Origin: Saprospirales bacterium
GTDB lineage: Bacteria > Bacteroidota > Bacteroidia > Chitinophagales > Saprospiraceae
Length of the DNA: 7,279 nt
Direction: 5' to 3'
Assembly: GCA_024642645.1 (NCBI GenBank)
Contig: JAHEAS010000163.1
Coordinates: forward strand, 1 to 7,279
In this document: in pieces, positions 6,243 to 7,279 of the stretch
Layout of the letters: each line of letters begins with the position of its first letter
Position numbering within the stretch: the first letter of the stretch is position 1
Program-made: the position numbers and the translations under genes
The notes under the pieces: generated by a model
The model's database searches: none
What the model was told of the DNA's origin: nothing
The model's input: only the letters and a program-made list of their open reading frames with translations

Positions 6243-6713
6243 ATGAGTAAGATTGACGACCTGCTTGAAAAATACGGCGAGAGCCATCAAAACGCTATAA
6301 ACAAACTTATTCACTGGGTTTGTGTGCCGAGCATCATGTTCAGCTTGTTTGGATTGTTGTATGCTATTCCCTTTTTTACGGAAAGAAGCCTGTACGCCAA
6401 CTGGGCTACGTATGCGCTATTACTAGCACTGGTGTATTATATGCGGTTGTCAAAGCCGATGTTTTTCGGTTTCATTCTGATTGGTGGAGCAATGGTTTAT
6501 GGCGTGGATGCCATTTATCAAATGACCTACGGCGATGCGTTAATGCTTGCCCTTATCTCCCTCGTAATATTCGTTGTAGCATGGATTTTCCAGTTCATCG
6601 GCCACAAGATTGAAGGCAAAAAACCTTCATTTTTGGAGGACTTGCAATTCCTGCTCATTGGCCCAGCCTGGTTGCTCCATTTTATCTATAAAAAGGTGGG
6701 AATCAGCTATTGA
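6243..6713 (+). CDS. DUF962 / Mpo1-like integral membrane protein
   Basis: It has 156 residues from the ATG at 6243. The in-frame TTG at 6189 would add 18 residues that do not look like the family, whose members begin just before the Y-x3-H motif. Seen: Y-G-E-S-H15 followed by N-K-L-I-H24-W and Pro29; hydrophobic segments at about 30-45, 54-67, 73-88 and 99-119; then W-x2-Q-F-I-G-H121-K-I-E-G-K-K-P and F-L-E-D-L with a final L-I-G-P before H146. These are the conserved blocks of the DUF962/YGL010w family. Known: yeast Mpo1, in the endoplasmic reticulum, is an Fe(II)-dependent dioxygenase that shortens 2-hydroxy fatty acids by one carbon in phytosphingosine breakdown, and conserved His residues are essential. 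Inference: this bacterial homologue may act on 2-hydroxy acyl chains in the inner membrane. There is no SD; an imperfect -7 box (TACTTTG, 6201-6207) lies about 35 nt upstream. Confidence 0.88.
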   Translation: MSKIDDLLEKYGESHQNAINKLIHWVCVPSIMFSLFGLLYAIPFFTERSLYANWATYALLLALVYYMRLSKPMFFGFILIGGAMVYGVDAIYQMTYGDALMLALISLVIFVVAWIFQFIGHKIEGKKPSFLEDLQFLLIGPAWLLHFIYKKVGISY

Positions 6714-6723
6714 ATCATGGTCT

Positions 6724-7279
6724 TCACCTAGTCGCTTTCACATCCGTTTCCCAATATTCCGGTCGGCGAACCTCGCCTCGCTCACGGATATCTTCTCCTT
6801 CGTAATTGCCAAAACAGTCAAGGATATTGAGGAAAAGGTCTTCCCGTTTTTCAATGTAAAGCCTAAAAAGTTGGAGCACTTCGTCCAATGAGGTACATTT
6901 CCTGCCTGAGCGCAGGTCGATTACCCACTTGCCTTTCATCGCTTTAGTGTTCTTTTCGATGGGCCGATTAACCCTTGTTTTTGGCATAAGGAAGAGGTCG
7001 AGCACACTGAAAAAGTAGTAGTCTCCAAGTAAATTATCCCGGACTACCATTCCGGAATAGGGGCCAAAGGCGAGGATTTTTCTAGCTGCGAGGTCGTCGA
7101 TGATAAAAGTATGGGGCTCCTGTTCAGCAGTTATTTTCCAATTGTACAAGTTAATTTTCTGGCGTTTTTCCTTTGCATCAAAATGAAAAGTCCAAGTTTC
7201 ATCTAATCTTACACTGAAATCAAGTCGCTTGAAAGAGCTAGAATTGTCCTTGTATTCTAGCTTTTTTGTCTGAAGATAC
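6724..7279 (-). CDS. Unrecognised protein, C-terminal part (5' end outside window)
   Basis: The minus-strand frame is open from the right edge of the window to the TGA at 6726-6724, giving at least 185 residues. The first possible start in view is a TTG at 7149, and the frame stays open for 43 codons above it with no in-frame ATG, so the true start is off the window. I do not recognise the family. Seen: a charged strand-rich part (R-L-D-E-T-W-T-F-H-F-D and K-I-N-L-Y-N-W-K), then A-R-K-I-L-A-F-G-P-Y-S-G-M-V-V-R-D. An aromatic hydrophobic stretch follows (G-D-Y-Y-F-F-S-V-L-D-L-F-L), then K-W-V-I-D-L-R-S-G-R-K. A helical segment (S-L-D-E-V-L-Q-L-F-R-L-Y) and a charged tail close it. No membrane helix or signal can be judged from this part. 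It converges on the Mpo1-like gene with a 10-nt gap and no obvious hairpin between. Confidence 0.65.
   Translation of the reverse strand, partial: YLQTKKLEYKDNSSSFKRLDFSVRLDETWTFHFDAKEKRQKINLYNWKITAEQEPHTFIIDDLAARKILAFGPYSGMVVRDNLLGDYYFFSVLDLFLMPKTRVNRPIEKNTKAMKGKWVIDLRSGRKCTSLDEVLQLFRLYIEKREDLFLNILDCFGNYEGEDIRERGEVRRPEYWETDVKATR

Noticed and set aside
6690..6735. Possible terminator between the convergent Mpo1-like and right-edge genes
   Set aside because: Only a 5-bp AGGTG/CACCT match and a short direct repeat GAATCA are visible; neither makes a convincing hairpin.

Overview
The window looks like chromosomal DNA of a member of the Bacteroidota, of Flavobacteriia, Cytophagia or Saprospiria type. 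The main reasons are a full-length outer-membrane protein with a carboxypeptidase-regulatory-like domain followed by DUF5686, an architecture largely confined to that phylum. Matches to the Bacteroidota -7 promoter box TAnnTTTG lie next to two starts, and no start is preceded by a Shine-Dalgarno sequence. Base composition is moderate. There is no tRNA, rRNA, insertion sequence, phage gene or CRISPR array, and coding density is high with no gene-free stretch over 300 bases.

Layout. (1) 1-1931, plus strand: the 3' part of a large AsmA-family envelope protein whose N-terminus lies outside the window. It shows a beta-rich repeat with a regular 108-residue spacing, an AsmA-type C-terminal region, and a Lys/Ala/Glu-rich tail of about 100 residues. 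(2) 1961-1999: a perfect 17-bp inverted repeat of terminator shape. (3) 2017-4503, plus: the secreted outer-membrane protein (signal peptide, carboxypeptidase-regulatory-like domain, DUF5686 with a probable beta-barrel). (4) 4516-4557: overlapping inverted repeats between convergent genes. (5) 4564-4776, minus: a 70-residue protein with two membrane segments, behind a good -7 box. (6) 4858-5271, plus: a VOC-superfamily protein with a non-ATG start. (7) 5291-6169, plus: a hydroxymethylglutaryl-CoA lyase with its catalytic residues intact, 19 nt downstream of the VOC gene and with its own -7 box almost touching the ATG. (8) 6243-6713, plus: a DUF962/Mpo1-like integral membrane protein. (9) 6724-7279, minus: the C-terminal part of a protein I do not recognise, converging on the Mpo1-like gene with a 10-nt gap.

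How the genes may fit together. The first two genes are an AsmA-like protein of the kind now viewed as an inner-to-outer membrane lipid conduit, and an outer-membrane barrel candidate. Their adjacency resembles the TamB/TamA pairing, but that is inference. The second half is metabolic: HMG-CoA lyase (end of leucine degradation) and an Mpo1-like protein (alpha-oxidation of 2-hydroxy fatty acids in yeast) both touch acyl chain or branched-chain metabolism. I see no single operon joining all genes. I found no clearly new system. The best leads are the AsmA/DUF5686 pairing, the repeat structure and tail of the AsmA protein, the promoter-masking palindrome before the DUF5686 gene, and a possible leaderless mRNA for the lyase.
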